In this document: in pieces, positions 24,359 to 33,516 of the stretch
Layout of the letters: the number at the start of each line of letters is the position of its first letter
Numbering within the stretch: the stretch's first letter is position 1
Source: Helicobacter magdeburgensis
Lineage (GTDB): Bacteria; Campylobacterota; Campylobacteria; Campylobacterales; Helicobacteraceae
Length of the DNA: 64,000 nt
Assembly (NCBI RefSeq): GCF_000765825.2
Contig: NZ_JRPE02000010.1
Coordinates: 1-64,000 of the forward strand
Direction: 5' to 3'
Notes under the pieces: model-generated
Told to the model about the DNA's origin: nothing
The model's input: only the letters and a program-made list of their open reading frames with translations
Databases searched by the model: none
Translations under genes and position numbers: made by a program

Positions 24359-25839
24359 ACGCTATTCCTTACAAAAAGATGAATGGCATTGACACAATCG
24401 CTGATATAGGGCTTAAGAAACCATAGAATCAGCACTTCAACGCTTAAAATTATCACAAGCAGTAGCCACGCTTTTGTGTGGGCTATTATAGCTAAGAATT
24501 GCTTGAAGCCAAAGATTCTAATGGTTAGCACAAAAAGCACAAATCCGCTTAAACTGCCTGAAAATGCCAAGCCCATAGCTCCAAATGGGTGCATAAGCAC
24601 AAGTGAAAAGCCAATGCCACATAGTAAGGAGATGGCAGAGATTTTAGCCGCTTTGCTCTGCATCTGATGAGAGTAAAGCCAAAGGGAGAAGATTCTACTT
24701 AATCCAAAAGGCACAAGTCCTATCATATAGGCACTAAACACTCCTGCTACGATAATGGTATTTTCACGAGTAAAATTCCCCCATTCATATAAAAGGCTGA
24801 TAATCTCTTCACTTAGCATTACTCCGCCCACCACACAAGCACATAAAATGACGCATAAAAACCAAAATGATTTTTTTAAGGCTTGTAAAGCCTTTGTTTG
24901 TTCGTTGTTTTTAATCGCCTTTGCTACAAGGGGGAAAAGGGCAGTGGATATAGCAATAGCAAAAATCGCTAGGGGGAATTGAAAGATTCTATTTGCATAA
25001 TAAAGTGAGCTAATGCTCCCAGCAGCTAGGAATGAGGCTAAAAGTGTGTCAGTAAAGGTGGCAAGTTGAGCAGTGGAGCTACCAAGCATAGCGGGGAAAA
25101 ACTGCTTAAAAAAGGTTTTTAGCTCACTTTTTATTTGAGTGATTTTAGCTTTGAGCTTAGAATCTGGATCTTTTGTTTTACACCACTGCCAAAGCTCAAT
25201 CACGCCTACCCACAAAAGCTTAAAAAATCTCAAACGATACAGCGGATAGAAATGCAGTAGAATCTGCAAGATTCCACCGCACACCACGCCATAGCTTAGC
25301 ATATACACCACTTGCATAGATTGCTTATCGTGGGCTAAAAGCAGGGCTGCTATCATAGCAATATTTAAAAGTGCAGTGTTATAGGCATTGACCCAAAAGC
25401 AGTTTTTATATTGCAAAAGAGAAGAGAGAAAAGTAACGATAAACACAAGCTCCAAATACCAAAAGTTAATCACCACAATGGGCTTTGCAAGCTCTATTGT
25501 CTCTTCATCAAAGCCCCACGCTAAAAGCTTTGTAACAAGCCCACTGCAAAACACCACAAAAAGCGATAAGAGTAGAATAACAAAAGCAAAGATAAGAAAA
25601 GTGATGAGAGCAAACATACCTTTTTTGCGACTGCGAATGAAGTTTGGCAAAAAGCTTTGCGTGAAAGCCCCCTCTCCAAAGACGCGTCTAAAAAGATTTG
25701 GCAATTTAAAGGCGGCAAAAAATATATCACTATACACTCCAGCCCCTAGAATCTTAGCCGTGCATAAATCACGCACCAAACCAGCTACGCGTGAAAGCAG
25801 AATGCCACTACTATTTGTCAAAAATGCTTTTTTAATCAA
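24355..25839 (-). CDS. murJ: Lipid II flippase MurJ (MviN)
   Basis: MOP-superfamily transporter that flips lipid II across the inner membrane for peptidoglycan synthesis. N-terminal SSGILLSRVAGLVRDLCTAKILGAG with the conserved SR-x2-G-x-RD motif, then DIFFAAFKLPNLFRRVFGEGAFTQSFLP, the strongest MurJ signature, and about 13-14 hydrophobic segments over 494 residues. The 4 bp overlap with cysS implies co-translation. The start at 25,839 fits the family N-terminus. Confidence 0.94.
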   Translation of the reverse strand: MIKKAFLTNSSGILLSRVAGLVRDLCTAKILGAGVYSDIFFAAFKLPNLFRRVFGEGAFTQSFLPNFIRSRKKGMFALITFLIFAFVILLLSLFVVFCSGLVTKLLAWGFDEETIELAKPIVVINFWYLELVFIVTFLSSLLQYKNCFWVNAYNTALLNIAMIAALLLAHDKQSMQVVYMLSYGVVCGGILQILLHFYPLYRLRFFKLLWVGVIELWQWCKTKDPDSKLKAKITQIKSELKTFFKQFFPAMLGSSTAQLATFTDTLLASFLAAGSISSLYYANRIFQFPLAIFAIAISTALFPLVAKAIKNNEQTKALQALKKSFWFLCVILCACVVGGVMLSEEIISLLYEWGNFTRENTIIVAGVFSAYMIGLVPFGLSRIFSLWLYSHQMQSKAAKISAISLLCGIGFSLVLMHPFGAMGLAFSGSLSGFVLFVLTIRIFGFKQFLAIIAHTKAWLLLVIILSVEVLILWFLKPYISDCVNAIHLFVRNSV

Positions 25840-25879
25840 ATTTTTGCCTTTTTAAAGATTGAAAGTGTAAAATTATAGC

Positions 25880-25885
25880 TACAAT
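25880..25885 (+). promoter_or_regulatory. -10 box upstream of the FapA-like gene
   Basis: TACAAT in GCTACAATAAAC, about 30 bp before the ATG at 25,914. Confidence 0.4.
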
Positions 25886-25913
25886 AAACAAACTTTAAGC
25901 TACGGGGGTTGTT

Positions 25914-27761
25914 ATGCAATTGTTTGAGCCTGTATCAGTCAAGGGCTGTGCTGATGTAAGTGCTGAGATTAAAAAAATCAGTGAGTTGTATGCACTTGAA
26001 GAAAAAATGATTAGCTTTGATATTTTGCAGATTAACACCCTTCATCGTGGCGAAAAAAAGAAAGATTTTACTTCATTAAGCCCTGAAGAGAGAGATAAGA
26101 TTCTAAGCAATGATGCGGAATATAATAAAAATGACTTTGAAATACGGCAGGTGTATGATGTTACATTGCGTGGATTAAGGGAAAATGACTTAGCTCCTTT
26201 TGTTGATCTTAGGCTAGATTCACATTGTTATGAGTTGAGCTTAGATCTTAAGGCGGGGCTAGAAGTAAAAAATGATGAGAGTTTTTTTCAGGCACTTTAT
26301 GAGGAGATTACACGAAAAAAGATTATGCACAATGTCGTTATTAGGTTGTTTGATAGCGGAGTGAAACAAGAGATTATAAATCTTAAAGAGCTTTTCTCAC
26401 AGCTGCAAATAAGTGGTGTGCTAGAATCTGCACAAAGCCTTGTGATTGCAAAGGCGAGTTTTATCCCGGAAATGGAGGCAAGTTTTAGATTCATTTTACA
26501 AGAAGAGTGGAATAAAACGCATAGTGAAAGTATTGAATTTGCTTCCTATGCAGCAAAAAGTGGCGAACTCGTAGGTATAAGCCTAAAACATCAATCTGGG
26601 GTAAGTGGGCGGAATCTCAAGGGAGATTTTATCAATGTTAAAAAGCAAGAGAGTGAAAGCGATGATAAGATACAAAAGCTAAGATTCAAGGATAGTGAGT
26701 TTAACATAGAAGAGAAAGAAGATGAGGTGCTATATTACGCAGTACAAGATGGCTATGTGTCTGTGGGTGAAGGGGAGCTACGGATTTTACTTGATTTTAA
26801 TTTCCCCGAAGTGAGTTTGCGTAAAAGTGGCTCATTGCTAGGTGGGGACAAAAAGGGCTTTGTTGTTGAAGTAACTTGTGCCGATCCTAATCAAGATGCG
26901 ATTGGAGCGAGTATTGTGCTTGAGGCACAAGATATAAAGATTTATGGCTCTGTGGCAGAAAATGCCAAAGTGGTGGCAAAAAAGCTTGAGATTAATGGGC
27001 AAACGCACCAAAGTGCCGTGATTCAAGCAGATGAGATGAGTATTGATATACATAAGGGCAGTGCGATGGGAGAGAAGATTCGCATTAATCGCTTGGAGCT
27101 TGGTAATGTGGAGGGTGAAGAGATTGTGATTGAACAAGCCAATGGCGGGAGCATTGAGGCAAGGAAAATTACGATTAATTCATTGCATTCCCATACGAGA
27201 ATTGGCGTTTCGGAGCATTTGTATATCAAAGCAATGAGCGGGGGAGAAAATCATATCAGCATTAATTCTCGCTCTTCACTCAAAGCAAAGCAAGAGGTGC
27301 AGCATTTTAACGCACAGATTGAGCGTAATATCAAAGAGATGAATATGCTTTTAGCAGTGCTAAACAAGGACTTGGCAAGGGTGCGTAAGACAAAGCCCAT
27401 TGTGGAGAAAATTAAGCACATTATGGAGGAAAATAAGAAAAATAATAAGCCTAATGAACGCAGTATCACTGAAAGTGTGGCACAATATGTGGTACTTTTA
27501 CGCAGGACAAAATATTTAAAAGAGCGTTTGCTGACATTACAAGCTCAAAGCAAGGATTTTAGCTCGGCTTTAGAGAATCTTGACTTGCAAACGCAAAATG
27601 CCAAAATCACAAGCGATGCCCCTTGGCAAAATGATAATGAGATTGTCTATGAGAGCTTTTTCCCAGAAGTAAAGGACATTATGCTTTTAAGCCACGGCGA
27701 GGAAGTGGATATTGGGATTGACAAAGAGAGTTTGAAGCTTGTGCGGGAAGTTCGCTCATAG
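25914..27761 (+). CDS. FapA (DUF342) family protein
   Basis: 615-residue cytoplasmic protein of the FapA/DUF342 type. The central part carries the beta-helix-forming repeats typical of the family: YYAVQDGYVSVGEGELRILLDF, then the run AQDIKIYGSVAENAKVVAKKLEINGQTHQSAVIQADEMSIDIHKG... through about residue 435. The C-terminal third (about 450-560) is a long coiled coil (ERNIKEMNMLLAVLNKDLARVRKTK...). In Vibrio FapA controls a flagellar-regulatory switch and other members bind polymers; the role in Helicobacter is unknown. It is monocistronic or leads into ruvA 36 bp downstream. Confidence 0.8.
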   Translation: MQLFEPVSVKGCADVSAEIKKISELYALEEKMISFDILQINTLHRGEKKKDFTSLSPEERDKILSNDAEYNKNDFEIRQVYDVTLRGLRENDLAPFVDLRLDSHCYELSLDLKAGLEVKNDESFFQALYEEITRKKIMHNVVIRLFDSGVKQEIINLKELFSQLQISGVLESAQSLVIAKASFIPEMEASFRFILQEEWNKTHSESIEFASYAAKSGELVGISLKHQSGVSGRNLKGDFINVKKQESESDDKIQKLRFKDSEFNIEEKEDEVLYYAVQDGYVSVGEGELRILLDFNFPEVSLRKSGSLLGGDKKGFVVEVTCADPNQDAIGASIVLEAQDIKIYGSVAENAKVVAKKLEINGQTHQSAVIQADEMSIDIHKGSAMGEKIRINRLELGNVEGEEIVIEQANGGSIEARKITINSLHSHTRIGVSEHLYIKAMSGGENHISINSRSSLKAKQEVQHFNAQIERNIKEMNMLLAVLNKDLARVRKTKPIVEKIKHIMEENKKNNKPNERSITESVAQYVVLLRRTKYLKERLLTLQAQSKDFSSALENLDLQTQNAKITSDAPWQNDNEIVYESFFPEVKDIMLLSHGEEVDIGIDKESLKLVREVRS

Positions 27762-27797
27762 ATTTAGGTAAAGATTCTTATTAGGAGAGAAAAAAGT

Positions 27798-28370
27798 ATG
27801 ATTGTTGGATTGCGGGGAGTGATTGTAAGAAGTGAGCCTATGATGATAGAGCTTGATGTAGGTGGTGTGATTTATGGGGTGCAAATGTCGCTTAATGCTA
27901 CTTCAAAGCTTAGGGGAGAGGGTGGCAAGGAAGTAAAGATTATTTGCGCGCAAATTATCCGCGAAGATTCACATTTGCTTTTTGGTTTTGTAGAAGAGAT
28001 AGAGAAGCAGACTTTTGAGCGACTTATTAAGATTAATGGTGTGGGTCCAAAGGTCGCCCTTGCGATTTTATCTACCTATACGCCAATGGAGTTTGCCAAA
28101 ATCATTAGTAATAAAGATGTTGATGCGTTGAAAAAAGTCCCGGGTATTGGGGCAAAGGGAGCGGGGAAGATTATGGTTGATGTGGCGGGATTCTTTGCTA
28201 GTCTTATCAGTGATGAAAATCTTCCGCAAGAAAATAGCTTAAAAAACGAAGCACTTCTAGCTTTGCAATCGCTTGGCTTTAAAAACACAGATGCTCAAAA
28301 GGCACTTCAAGGCATAGAGGCACAGAGTGTATCAGAGCTTGTGAAGTTGGCATTAAAAAAATTAGCTTAA
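27798..28370 (+). CDS. ruvA: Holliday junction DNA helicase subunit RuvA
   Basis: Binds four-way junctions and loads RuvB. N-terminal OB domain (MIVGLRGVIVRSEPMMIELDVGGVIYGVQM), two helix-hairpin-helix motifs (LIKINGVGPKVALAILS and LKKVPGIGAKGAGKIMVDV) and the C-terminal RuvB-contact helical domain (NEALLALQSLGFKNTDAQKAL). 190 residues, complete. RuvB is encoded 5 kb further on, so the two are unlinked, as usual in this group. Confidence 0.95.
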   Translation: MIVGLRGVIVRSEPMMIELDVGGVIYGVQMSLNATSKLRGEGGKEVKIICAQIIREDSHLLFGFVEEIEKQTFERLIKINGVGPKVALAILSTYTPMEFAKIISNKDVDALKKVPGIGAKGAGKIMVDVAGFFASLISDENLPQENSLKNEALLALQSLGFKNTDAQKALQGIEAQSVSELVKLALKKLA

Positions 28371-28377
28371 ATAAATG

Positions 28378-28386
28378 TGCTACAAT
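28378..28386 (+). promoter_or_regulatory. Extended -10 promoter of the haem-motif chemoreceptor
   Basis: TGCTACAAT, 57 bp upstream of the ATG at 28,444 and just after the ruvA stop. A GGGGG-containing Shine-Dalgarno (AAAAGGGGGT) precedes the ATG. Confidence 0.5.
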
Positions 28387-28443
28387 ATGCCGAGCAAAAT
28401 TAAGACAGATACCTAGAATCTCACAAAATAAAAGGGGGTCGTA

Positions 28444-30042
28444 ATGCTACAATCATTTCGCTCTAAAGTGCTTTTCACTCTTTTTGTTTTCATTATCATT
28501 GGTTTTGGTGTGTTGTATCAAATCATCTCATCTGGGTATGAGAGTATGGCGGTGAAAGAGGGGAAAAGAAGTGCGCAAATGCTTGGAGATTCTATTTTTC
28601 AAACCGTGCGTATGAGTATGAATATGGGGATTAGAGAGATGATTGATGCGGGATTAGCTGATGCGGGTAAGATCCCGGGAGTAGAATCTGTAACAATCTA
28701 TAAATCCCAAAGTGTGATTGATTTATTTAATCTACCTGATTCTGTGAGTGATGATCCTAAGATTCAAGAAGTTTTTACAAACAAACTTGCCAAACTTGAT
28801 GAACTCAATGAAAACAATCAGCATAGCGTTTTGTTTCAAAAGCCATTGATTGCAGATGAGGGCTGTATGGCGTGTCATCAAGATGGCAAGGTTAAAGAAG
28901 GTGATGTGCTAGGTGTGCTTGAGCTTAAGATTTCAACGCAAAGCTTTTATGATCAAATTGATGAGAGTGAAAATTATCTTTTACTCACAATGCTTGTAGC
29001 TGGGGTTTTAGCACTCTTTGGGCTGTATGTGTTTTTTGAAAAAGAGCTAGTTAAACCGCTTAATCGTTTGCGAGATATGGCAAAGGACTTGACAGATGGC
29101 GGTAGTGGGGATTTGACAAAGCGACTAGCGATTAAGAGCAAAGATGAAGTGGGGCTTACCTCAAACTATGTCAATAAATTTATCCAAACTATACAAGAGA
29201 CGATTTCTCTAAGCAAACGCGTAAGCTTAGAAAATATGCATACTTGCAAGGGATTGCTAGATATGTCAAATGTGCTTTCACGCAATTCTGATGAGCAATT
29301 TGAGCTTGTAGATAGGGTCAATTCACTTGCACAAAATGTGAGCGAGAATCTTGAAGTTGCTAAAGATTCGGCCACTGCTACGACTGATGATATTAATCAA
29401 ACGGAGAGTATTTTAGAAGAGTTTGTTAAGAATCTTAGTGATTCTATTGAGCTTATCACCACTTCTGTTCAAAGTCAGCAGGATATTTTAGGGAGTGTAG
29501 AGGAGCTTACAAATCACGCCGAGCAGATTAAATCTGTGCTATCAATCATTAACGACATAGCCGATCAAACAAATCTTTTAGCTCTCAATGCCGCGATTGA
29601 AGCAGCTCGTGCAGGGGAACACGGACGGGGCTTTGCGGTGGTTGCTGATGAAGTTAGGAAACTCGCTGAAAGGACACAAAAGTCTTTAGATGAAATAGCA
29701 GCAAATGTAAATCTTGTAACCCAAAGCATTGATGATATGGGGCAAACGATTAAAGAGAGTGCGGCAGATATGATACATATTACAGAAAAGACTTCACCGC
29801 TTATTGATGAAGCCCATCATACGCACGAAAAGCTAAGGCTTACAAAGCAAAATTCCATTCGTTTGACAGAGATAAGTAGCTCAATCTCTCAAAGCACAAA
29901 AGAGTTGGCAAGTATGATGCAAGATATTGCTAAATCTTCTGAATCTACGCAAAGTGTGGGGCATAATATCCAAAAGGTTGTGAATGATATGTCGCAAAAA
30001 GCAGAGGAACTAGATGGGGCGATGGCGAAGTTTAGAACATAG
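28444..30042 (+). CDS. Methyl-accepting chemotaxis protein with a periplasmic haem c motif
   Basis: 532-residue transducer: TM1 about 9-29, periplasmic domain 30-176, TM2 about 177-198, HAMP (about 200-252), then a signalling hairpin with the invariant tip region [29 protein letters not shown]. The periplasmic domain contains [10 protein letters not shown] with CMACH at 141-145, a canonical c-type haem attachment site, so it may sense redox state, oxygen or NO. The domain layout resembles DUF3365/Tll0287-like haem sensors. No CheR/CheB pentapeptide tail. It is followed, overlapping at the stop codon, by a HATPase-like small gene. Confidence 0.88.
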   Translation: MLQSFRSKVLFTLFVFIIIGFGVLYQIISSGYESMAVKEGKRSAQMLGDSIFQTVRMSMNMGIREMIDAGLADAGKIPGVESVTIYKSQSVIDLFNLPDSVSDDPKIQEVFTNKLAKLDELNENNQHSVLFQKPLIADEGCMACHQDGKVKEGDVLGVLELKISTQSFYDQIDESENYLLLTMLVAGVLALFGLYVFFEKELVKPLNRLRDMAKDLTDGGSGDLTKRLAIKSKDEVGLTSNYVNKFIQTIQETISLSKRVSLENMHTCKGLLDMSNVLSRNSDEQFELVDRVNSLAQNVSENLEVAKDSATATTDDINQTESILEEFVKNLSDSIELITTSVQSQQDILGSVEELTNHAEQIKSVLSIINDIADQTNLLALNAAIEAARAGEHGRGFAVVADEVRKLAERTQKSLDEIAANVNLVTQSIDDMGQTIKESAADMIHITEKTSPLIDEAHHTHEKLRLTKQNSIRLTEISSSISQSTKELASMMQDIAKSSESTQSVGHNIQKVVNDMSQKAEELDGAMAKFRT

Positions 30043-30050
30043 TGCTTCAT

Positions 30051-30575
30051 ATGACTAATGTGTATAGAGCGAGATTCGAAGCGGATTTTAGTAGCATTGA
30101 TAAAATTATCGCGTGGGTAGAATCTCATATTATTGTAAGAGAATCTAAACCACATCATCAGGTGCAAGGCGTTGAGTGGGGGTTGAAGCGAGATTTAGTA
30201 GCGGATTCTAAAGCAAATAGGATAAAGATTCTAAGAAAAGGCAGGGATAAAATCGCCCTTGTGCTATGTGAGTATGTGGGGAATATTATAGAGCATAGTA
30301 TTTTGTGCTTATCTAAAACACAGCTTTATAATGGATATAAAAACAATATGAAAGCCAGAAAAAAATATATAGAATGTGTGCTAAAAGTTAGAGCGACACA
30401 TTTTATTTTGGAATCTTGCTATCCATTTATCTCAAGGTCTTGCTACAAAAGAGATGAACTAAAAATAGGTAAAAAGGGCAAAAAGATTCTAAAACTTATG
30501 GGTGCTAAGAGTCATTATATGATAAAAAGAGTAAAGACACCCTTTGTGTATTCATCTTTGCGTGTGGAAATATAA
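30051..30575 (+). CDS. Small basic protein, possibly a divergent RsbW-like HATPase
   Basis: About 174 residues, not securely recognised. The N-terminus YRARFEADFSSIDKIIAWVESHI and the segment IALVLCEYVGNIIEHSI look like the first strand/helix and the N-box (E...N..EH) of serine-kinase anti-sigma-type HATPases. The G1 box (DxGxG) and G2 box are not visible; the remainder is Lys-rich and ends in YSSLRVEI. It may therefore be a decayed or non-ATP-binding relative. Starts: ATG at 30,051, or GTG at 30,042 overlapping the chemoreceptor stop. Position right after a chemoreceptor suggests a signalling role, by inference. Confidence 0.45.
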   Translation: MTNVYRARFEADFSSIDKIIAWVESHIIVRESKPHHQVQGVEWGLKRDLVADSKANRIKILRKGRDKIALVLCEYVGNIIEHSILCLSKTQLYNGYKNNMKARKKYIECVLKVRATHFILESCYPFISRSCYKRDELKIGKKGKKILKLMGAKSHYMIKRVKTPFVYSSLRVEI

Positions 30576-30688
30576 AAGGTTTTTGTGTAAGGAATCTCAT
30601 CACTCTTTGCAAATACCCTTAATCGCACAATCACAAATAGTTTAGGATATTTATTCCTAGCCTTATTTAATCTCTTAAAAATAAACTC

Positions 30689-30697
30689 TGCTATAAT
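30689..30697 (+). promoter_or_regulatory. Extended -10 promoter before the STAS-like gene and lgt
   Basis: TGCTATAAT, a perfect extended -10, 24 bp upstream of the ATG at 30,722, which has a strong AAAAGGAGTG Shine-Dalgarno. Confidence 0.65.
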
Positions 30698-30721
30698 CAC
30701 GCCTTGTAAAAAAGGAGTGAT

Positions 30722-31042
30722 ATGGCGTTGCATCTTGAAACAATCAATGACTTACAAATGGTGCGTAGCACAGGAAAGCTTAAGACTTATGATGCGTTTT
30801 TAGGCTTTAAAATTGAGCTAGAAAATCTTTTGCCAGAGATTCTGCTTAGTGCTGAAAGTATTTTAAGAATCTATTTTGTTCAAGCTTACCCGATTAATTC
30901 TTATGTGCTTGGGTTTTTATTTAAACTAAGAAGTGTGGATAGGATACCCATAGAGATTATTGTTGATGACTTGCGATTATTTATGTTTTTTGAAGAAATT
31001 GATATGGTCGATGAGTTTAAGATTAAGATTATGGAGGCGTAA
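30722..31042 (+). CDS. Small STAS-like protein of unknown function upstream of lgt
   Basis: 106 residues. The C-terminal two thirds (ILRIYFVQAYPINSYVLGFLFKLRS...IPIEIIVDDLRLFMFFEEIDMVDEFKI) follow the strand-helix pattern of STAS/anti-sigma-antagonist domains. INSYVLG stands where IDSSGLG is usual, so the phosphorylatable Ser may be kept while the Asp is Asn. The similarity is of pattern, not strong identity. The stop codon overlaps the ATG of lgt (TAATG). H. pylori, as I recall, also has a small unknown gene next to lgt (HP0956). Confidence 0.5.
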   Translation: MALHLETINDLQMVRSTGKLKTYDAFLGFKIELENLLPEILLSAESILRIYFVQAYPINSYVLGFLFKLRSVDRIPIEIIVDDLRLFMFFEEIDMVDEFKIKIMEA

Positions 31043-31932
31043 TGCAAGAGTATAGCACTTGGAATAGAATCTATGAGTATATTGACCCCATAGCCTTTGA
31101 GCTTTTTGGCATAAATGTGCATTGGTATGGCATTATGTATGTGGGAGCAATGCTTATAGCTTTGCTTATTGCTAAGGCATTTGTGAAGTATAACAATACA
31201 CGCTTTCCTATTACGCAAGAGAGCTTAGATTCATTTTTTATTTGGGTAGAGATTGGCGTAATTTTAGGCGGGAGATTGGGCTATGTGCTGATTTACTCTC
31301 CGCACAGGTGGGAATACCTTACACAACCTTGGGAGATTTTTAACCCCTACTACAATGGCGTTTTTGTCGGTATCAGTGGCTTTAGCTATCACGGAGCGAT
31401 GTTTGGATTCTTACTTGCTTCATTGCTGTTTTGTTGTGTTAAAAAGCTTTCATTTTGGATATTTATGGATTTATCGGCTATTTCCATTCCATTAGGCTAT
31501 GTGTTTGGACGCTTGGGGAATTTCTTTAATCACGAGTTATTTGGGCGTTTGGTAGATGAGAGTGAGTTTGGCAGAAGCATAGGCATACTTGTTAATGGTG
31601 AGTTGCGTTACCCTAGTCAGCTTTTTGAAGCATTTATGGAGGGCATTGTTGTCTTTATGCTTTTGCTTATGGTTTGGCGATATGCTAAAAAACCGGGCAG
31701 TTTGATTGTAGCGTATGGATTTTTCTATGCCATAGCACGATTTGTATGTGAGTATTATAGAGAGGCAGATTCACAGCTTGGTTATTATGCTTTTGGGCTG
31801 TCAATGGGGCAGATTCTAAGCGGTGTAATGCTCCTTGTCAGTGTGATTTTAGCCTTTGTAGTGTTTGCTCAAAATACAGATTCTAAACTCACTACCGCTA
31901 CACTCAATAAGCATAAAAGGAGAAAAAAATGA
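31042..31932 (+). CDS. lgt: Prolipoprotein diacylglyceryl transferase Lgt
   Basis: Inner-membrane enzyme that transfers diacylglycerol from phosphatidylglycerol to the lipobox Cys of prolipoproteins. Conserved features: HWYGIMYVGAMLIALL near the N-terminus, GGRLGYVL, the catalytic-region SYHGAMFG, the signature GRLGNFFNHELFGR and YPSQLFEAFMEG (Glu). Seven or so hydrophobic segments over 296 residues. It is coupled by TAATG to the small STAS-like gene and overlaps the first SMR gene by 4 bp. Confidence 0.95.
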   Translation: MQEYSTWNRIYEYIDPIAFELFGINVHWYGIMYVGAMLIALLIAKAFVKYNNTRFPITQESLDSFFIWVEIGVILGGRLGYVLIYSPHRWEYLTQPWEIFNPYYNGVFVGISGFSYHGAMFGFLLASLLFCCVKKLSFWIFMDLSAISIPLGYVFGRLGNFFNHELFGRLVDESEFGRSIGILVNGELRYPSQLFEAFMEGIVVFMLLLMVWRYAKKPGSLIVAYGFFYAIARFVCEYYREADSQLGYYAFGLSMGQILSGVMLLVSVILAFVVFAQNTDSKLTTATLNKHKRRKK

Positions 31933-32354
31933 GTTTCAAAAAAGCCTATATTTTGCTGACTTTTGCGATTTTAACCGAAGTGTTAGCTACGAGCTTTATG
32001 AAAGTTGGAGATGAATCTGGCAATAGAATCTTTGGCTTTGTAGCGATGTATGCACTGCTTGTGCTTTCATATTACTTTATGGCTCTTTCGCTTAAAAGAT
32101 TGTCTATTAGTGTGGCGTATGCGTTATGGGAAGTTTTGGGCGTGCTGTGTGTGGTATGTATAGGGATTTTCTACTTTGGGGAAAGTCTCAAATGGCAGGA
32201 GTATTTAGGTATTTGTCTTTCACTCTGTGGCATTGCCCTTATTAATATTGCGGAGCTAAGAAATGCTAAAGCCCACGAAGATTCTACAGATTCTGTGGCT
32301 GCTAAAAATTCTACAACGGCTAGAGATTCACAAGATAATGGGGGTGAAAAATGA
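31929..32354 (+). CDS. Small multidrug resistance (SMR) transporter, first subunit of a pair
   Basis: Four-helix SMR exporter, 141 residues. The membrane-embedded acidic residue is Glu17 in AILTEVLATSFMK, the hallmark of EmrE-type proton-coupled drug or cation export; the later YALWEVLGV and WQEYLGICLSLCGIALINI are standard. Residues about 112-141 are an extra hydrophilic Asp/Ser/Thr tail not found in typical 105-110 residue SMRs. It overlaps the second SMR gene by 4 bp. Paired SMR genes usually form heterodimers (EbrAB, YkkCD). Substrate unknown. Confidence 0.88.
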   Translation: MSFKKAYILLTFAILTEVLATSFMKVGDESGNRIFGFVAMYALLVLSYYFMALSLKRLSISVAYALWEVLGVLCVVCIGIFYFGESLKWQEYLGICLSLCGIALINIAELRNAKAHEDSTDSVAAKNSTTARDSQDNGGEK

Positions 32355-32692
32355 CTTGGCTCTTTAGCACAAAAGAGGGTGCGTTGGTGTTTGTGCTTGT
32401 AGCAGCACTGCTTGATATTGTGGCAAATTTGTTTTTAAAAAAGTCAAATAGCTTCACACATAAAGGCTATGCGATTGCCTGTGTAGTGATGGTGTGGGTG
32501 GCTTTTAGTGCGTTAGCTGTGGCGATACAGATTCTGCCTTTAAGCACAGCGTATGCGACTTGGGGGGCTGTTGGCATTATTGGCACAGCCCTTGGAGGCT
32601 ATATATTTTTTAAAGAGAATCTCGGCACACTTGGCTACATAGGCATTGCTATGGTTGTATGTGCGGTGGTGCTATTAAATTGGGGCGATTAG
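32351..32692 (+). CDS. Small multidrug resistance (SMR) transporter, second subunit of a pair
   Basis: 113 residues, four hydrophobic helices. The conserved family block LPLSTAYATWGAVGIIGTALGGYIFFKENL is present. At the position of the essential Glu in helix 1 there is Asp22 (AALLDIVANLFLKKS), a conservative change. Translated from an ATG overlapping the first SMR gene, so a fixed 1:1 heterodimer is likely. It follows lgt and precedes panB on the same strand with no break that would suggest a separate promoter. Confidence 0.87.
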   Translation: MTWLFSTKEGALVFVLVAALLDIVANLFLKKSNSFTHKGYAIACVVMVWVAFSALAVAIQILPLSTAYATWGAVGIIGTALGGYIFFKENLGTLGYIGIAMVVCAVVLLNWGD

Positions 32693-32713
32693 AATCTGCC
32701 AAAAAGGATAAAA

Positions 32714-33508
32714 ATGCTAGAAAAAAAGATGAGTATTACAGATTTACAAGCAAAAAAGGGTGTAGAGAAAATTACGGCAATTACGGCTTATGATGCGTTA
32801 ATGGCGGAGATTTTTGATGCTGAAGTTGATGTGATTTTGGTGGGCGATAGTTTGAAAATGAGCTTTGGTGGGGAGAATGAGACATTAGGAGCGAGTATGG
32901 AAGAAATGCTCTATCACACAAAGGCAGTTTGCAGGGGTGTGAAGCACTCTTTTGTCCTAGCGGATATGCCCTTTGGGAGCTATGCTACGCAAAAACTTGC
33001 CCTTAAAAATGCGTTAAGATTCTATAAAAACACCGCCGCTGATGCCATTAAACTTGAAGTGGATATACAAAAATTGCCTATTGTTAGGGCGTTGTGTGAA
33101 GAGGGCATTGCCGTTGTGGCACATATTGGGCTAAAGCCGCAATTTGCTCGTTTTGATGGGGGATTCAAAGTCAAAGGCAAGAGTGAAAAAGAAGCTCAAG
33201 AGCTGCTAGAATGTGCCTTAGCAATGCAGGAAGCTGGGGTTTGCTCCGTGCTGATTGAAGGGGTAAAATCACAAGTGGCAGAAAAAATCACAAAGGCTTT
33301 ATCTGTGCCTACCATTGGCATAGGGGCGGGGAATGCGTGTGATGGGCAGATTCTAGTGTGGAGCGATGCTTTTGGCTTTTTTTCAGCTTTTAAGCCAAAG
33401 TTTGTGCGGACATATTGTGATGGCAGAGCAATGCTAAAAGAAGCCATAAGAGCCTACGCTAAAGATGTCAAATCCCTGCAATTCCCTAATGAAAATGAAA
33501 GCTACTAA
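32714..33508 (+). CDS. panB: 3-methyl-2-oxobutanoate hydroxymethyltransferase
   Basis: Adds a hydroxymethyl group from methylene-THF to ketoisovalerate in pantothenate/CoA synthesis. Family blocks: [25 protein letters not shown] (Mg-binding Asp), [27 protein letters not shown] and [20 protein letters not shown]. 264 residues, complete. The start at 32,714 follows AAAAAGGATAAAA. It lies between the SMR pair and ruvB (8 bp spacer), so it belongs to the lgt-SMR-panB-ruvB run. Confidence 0.95.
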   Translation: MLEKKMSITDLQAKKGVEKITAITAYDALMAEIFDAEVDVILVGDSLKMSFGGENETLGASMEEMLYHTKAVCRGVKHSFVLADMPFGSYATQKLALKNALRFYKNTAADAIKLEVDIQKLPIVRALCEEGIAVVAHIGLKPQFARFDGGFKVKGKSEKEAQELLECALAMQEAGVCSVLIEGVKSQVAEKITKALSVPTIGIGAGNACDGQILVWSDAFGFFSAFKPKFVRTYCDGRAMLKEAIRAYAKDVKSLQFPNENESY

Positions 33509-33516
33509 GGGCGAAA

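Noticed and set aside
26838-27229. Minus-strand frames opposite the FapA-like gene
   Set aside because: Composition is that of antisense reading of a long well-supported gene.
30042-30575. Treating the basic protein after the chemoreceptor as a frameshifted gene
   Set aside because: Other frames of the region do not supply the missing G boxes, so a single divergent frame is the simpler reading.
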